A DNA stretch of 45,378 bases from Candidatus Galligastranaerophilus faecipullorum (GTDB lineage Bacteria > Cyanobacteriota > Vampirovibrionia > Gastranaerophilales > Gastranaerophilaceae), in NCBI GenBank assembly GCA_018713115.1, contig DVFS01000009.1, positions 1-45,378 on the forward strand, read 5' to 3'. Positions 43,588 through 45,378 of the stretch are shown piece by piece (the stretch's first letter is position 1; the number at the start of each line of letters is the position of its first letter). Below the pieces are notes generated by a model, which worked only from the letters and a program-made list of their open reading frames with translations, was not told where the DNA came from and made no database searches. The position numbers and the translations under genes are program-made.

Positions 43588-45378
43588 ATGAGCAAATTAA
43601 ATACGAAAACCGCCCGCAGGTCTTTTTGTGCGGCATTCACTCTTGCCGAACTCTTAACCGCCGTGCTTGTAATCTCAATAATTATGGTGGCGCTTGCCCC
43701 TGTTATTACAAAGAGAATGCAGCAGACAGTGGACGTTCAGATGACAAAAAAGAAGGGCGAAGAAGTTTTTTCAAACCCCGGTGATTATGTCTTTGAAATT
43801 CCTATTGGGATAAACACCCTCTATATTCAGGCTGCAGGCGGCTCCGGCGGCGGTTCGGGCGTGTCATGGTTTGAACATACGGATAATTACAATAAAGAAA
43901 ATATAACCTCCTCTACATACAACTGGACCGTTCCCAAAGGCGTCAGCGAAATAGAACTCACCATAACAGGCTCCGGCGGCGGAGGCGGCGCGGGGTATAT
44001 CAAGGATGCCGCAGATGTGTATATGAGTCCGTCAACATCAACAACAAACGCACCTGTAGTAAACGGATATCATTTAAGGGTTCCTGATGTAACTCTGTAT
44101 TCAAATAAGTGTTTAAGCGATGAATTTTTGGCTGTGCGGGGAGATGATAATGATTATGATTCCTGTATAACGAAGAAAAATGTAAATTTTGGCGACTGGA
44201 CTGTTACGAGCGGTGGCTATGCGGAAGATTATGCACAAATAAAAGCTATGTATAAAGATTCTGCAGCGGCGGATATATCACATTGCTTGCAAACAGGTTA
44301 CTGTTATTGGCCGAAAGGTGTTGATTATCCCTCATTAAATGAAGATCCTGTATACCCTTCAAAAAATCGACCTCTTACAAGTGCTAAACTTGGAGATATT
44401 TTATGCAGGATGTATCATTCAAAAGAAGCATATCCTTTAAATGCACAATATAACAGTGCAAGTTATTCCCTTTTAACAAATTCTCAGGCGCAAAAAATAA
44501 TAAAATATTACAATGAATGGGGTGGTACGGGTTTAAAATTATGCGGCTGGAGTATTGTGACGGAATTGGTTGATTGTGTAGGACAAAATCACTGCCCCGG
44601 TGTAACTTTAGGTAAAGAATGCAGTCCTAATGAAGTAGTTATTCAGGGTGGGATTCTTGATATGAAAAGTTACACAGGTGAGCATTATACAATAAAACAA
44701 GTCTATTTGGATACATACGGAAAAGCCGTAACGGTACGCTGTGCGCGTCCTTTAATCAGAAGCACCAATTACAATGGCGGCGGAGGGTCGTCGGGGGCGC
44801 AGCTGACAAGGACTCTTAAAGTTTTGCCCGGTGATGTGCTTACATTTACCATAGGCGCAGGAGGTGCCGGCGGGAAACTCGGCACTAACAGCGGCAATGG
44901 TTCGCAGGGCGCACAAACAAAAGTTGTCCATAAAAGAGGCTCTACCACTATGGGTACATACTATGTAAACGGCGCTACGGGAGGAAAAGGCGCAACTTCA
45001 TCCGCTCACGGCTCAGCCTCCGCGGTTTCCACAAGTTCCGTTTGCTATGCACAGTACAGAAATACTCCTTCAGGCAGTCTTACCGGCGGCACGACAAGCT
45101 GCGGTAAAAATTCGCAAAAAGGAGACAAAGGCACGGCGGAAGCGGGCGGCGACGGTGCTGCAAGTCCTATGGATTCAAAATATAAAGCCCGCGGCGGGGT
45201 TAACTTTGTTGATGATTCACGCTCTGCAAATACAAGAAGCACAACAAAAGAAAACACCTGCACCAAGGGGGAAAATGCCTCTCCTTACAGCTCTTCTTCA
45301 AGCAGTTATTACTGTGAAAACAGGGAAAATTCTTTCGCGGATGCCGATGATATAATGGCTTTCGGCGGAGGCGGAGGC
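43588..45378 (+). CDS. Prepilin-like glycine-rich surface protein (3' end outside window)
   Basis: At least 597 aa with no stop before the right edge. A type IV prepilin N-terminus CAAFTLAELLTAVLVISIIM has the processing site A16/F17 (Ala instead of the usual Gly) and Glu21 at +5. Then follow glycine-rich beta segments (GGSGGGSG; ITGSGGGGGAG; YNGGGGSSGAQL; TIGAGGAGGK). Between two of these lies a Cys-rich insert of about 240 residues (around 44020-44765) with CGWSIVTELVDCVG and ending YGKAVTVRCARP, close to the VRCVR end of FISUMP/C-type-lectin-like domains. Probably a PilD-processed minor pilin or surface adhesin. PilMN/PilO in this window fits such a pilus. Confidence 0.8.
   Translation, partial: MSKLNTKTARRSFCAAFTLAELLTAVLVISIIMVALAPVITKRMQQTVDVQMTKKKGEEVFSNPGDYVFEIPIGINTLYIQAAGGSGGGSGVSWFEHTDNYNKENITSSTYNWTVPKGVSEIELTITGSGGGGGAGYIKDAADVYMSPSTSTTNAPVVNGYHLRVPDVTLYSNKCLSDEFLAVRGDDNDYDSCITKKNVNFGDWTVTSGGYAEDYAQIKAMYKDSAAADISHCLQTGYCYWPKGVDYPSLNEDPVYPSKNRPLTSAKLGDILCRMYHSKEAYPLNAQYNSASYSLLTNSQAQKIIKYYNEWGGTGLKLCGWSIVTELVDCVGQNHCPGVTLGKECSPNEVVIQGGILDMKSYTGEHYTIKQVYLDTYGKAVTVRCARPLIRSTNYNGGGGSSGAQLTRTLKVLPGDVLTFTIGAGGAGGKLGTNSGNGSQGAQTKVVHKRGSTTMGTYYVNGATGGKGATSSAHGSASAVSTSSVCYAQYRNTPSGSLTGGTTSCGKNSQKGDKGTAEAGGDGAASPMDSKYKARGGVNFVDDSRSANTRSTTKENTCTKGENASPYSSSSSSYYCENRENSFADADDIMAFGGGGG

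Noticed and set aside
45045..45355. ORFs on both strands near the right edge
   Set aside because: They are out-of-frame readings of the glycine-rich prepilin frame, which stays open from 43588 to the edge.

Overview
This window is a gene-dense, AT-rich bacterial chromosome segment with almost no mobile DNA. The best fit is the non-photosynthetic sister lineage of Cyanobacteria (Melainabacteria/Vampirovibrionia, probably gut Gastranaerophilales). Support comes from a strongly cyanobacterial/plastid-like tRNA-Glu(UUC), a GatD/MurT-type MurT, metal-dependent KdsA (hence a Kdo-containing outer membrane), a type IV pilus PilM-PilN/PilO set, glycine-rich prepilin-like surface proteins and a candidate origin beside dnaN, as in some cyanobacteria. 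The taxonomic call is inference; no rRNA is present.

Layout. 1-5.4 kb: the 5' part of murT, small hypotheticals, rmlA and recA (minus), kdsA (plus). 5.4-10.7 kb: nadA, then a tight minus-strand operon pyrF-ald-proB-proA. 10.7-14.7 kb: small exported proteins, two TonB-C-domain proteins, tRNA-Glu beside a palindromic block, and two lineage-specific small genes. 15-20.5 kb: FliI-type ATPase, a GH38 mannosidase and an amidohydrolase that has lost three catalytic-core residues. 20.5-25.4 kb: pilMN fusion plus pilO, rlmB, a primary-type sigma factor, and a ParD antitoxin with a broken ParE toxin. 25.4-31.5 kb: operon dnaN-thrB-skp-mnmG, a DnaA-box cluster upstream of dnaN, and thiG-comF. 31.5-39 kb: gcvPB-queA, fliM-fliN-receiver protein, a repeat protein overlapping folE2, a small hypothetical and purB. 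39-45.4 kb: a HECGH protein, a 53-aa small ORF, a roughly 500-nt stretch full of hairpins that probably contains a structured RNA, a secreted vWA protein, a U32 peptidase-like protein, an XRE regulator and a large unfinished prepilin with a glycine-rich region.

Most genes are housekeeping: proline, pyrimidine, purine, NAD, thiamine, queuosine and pterin metabolism, replication, recombination and tRNA/rRNA modification. The most striking genome-wide signal is that at least nine start codons lie exactly 6-7 nt after a TATAAT-like -10 box. This predicts leaderless mRNAs and fixes the starts of several genes, including a GTG start for purB. Other items for follow-up are the candidate oriC, the PilM-PilN fusion, the apparent pseudo-amidohydrolase, the structured RNA region at 40.3-40.6 kb, and a C-rich domain embedded in the glycine-rich part of the terminal prepilin.
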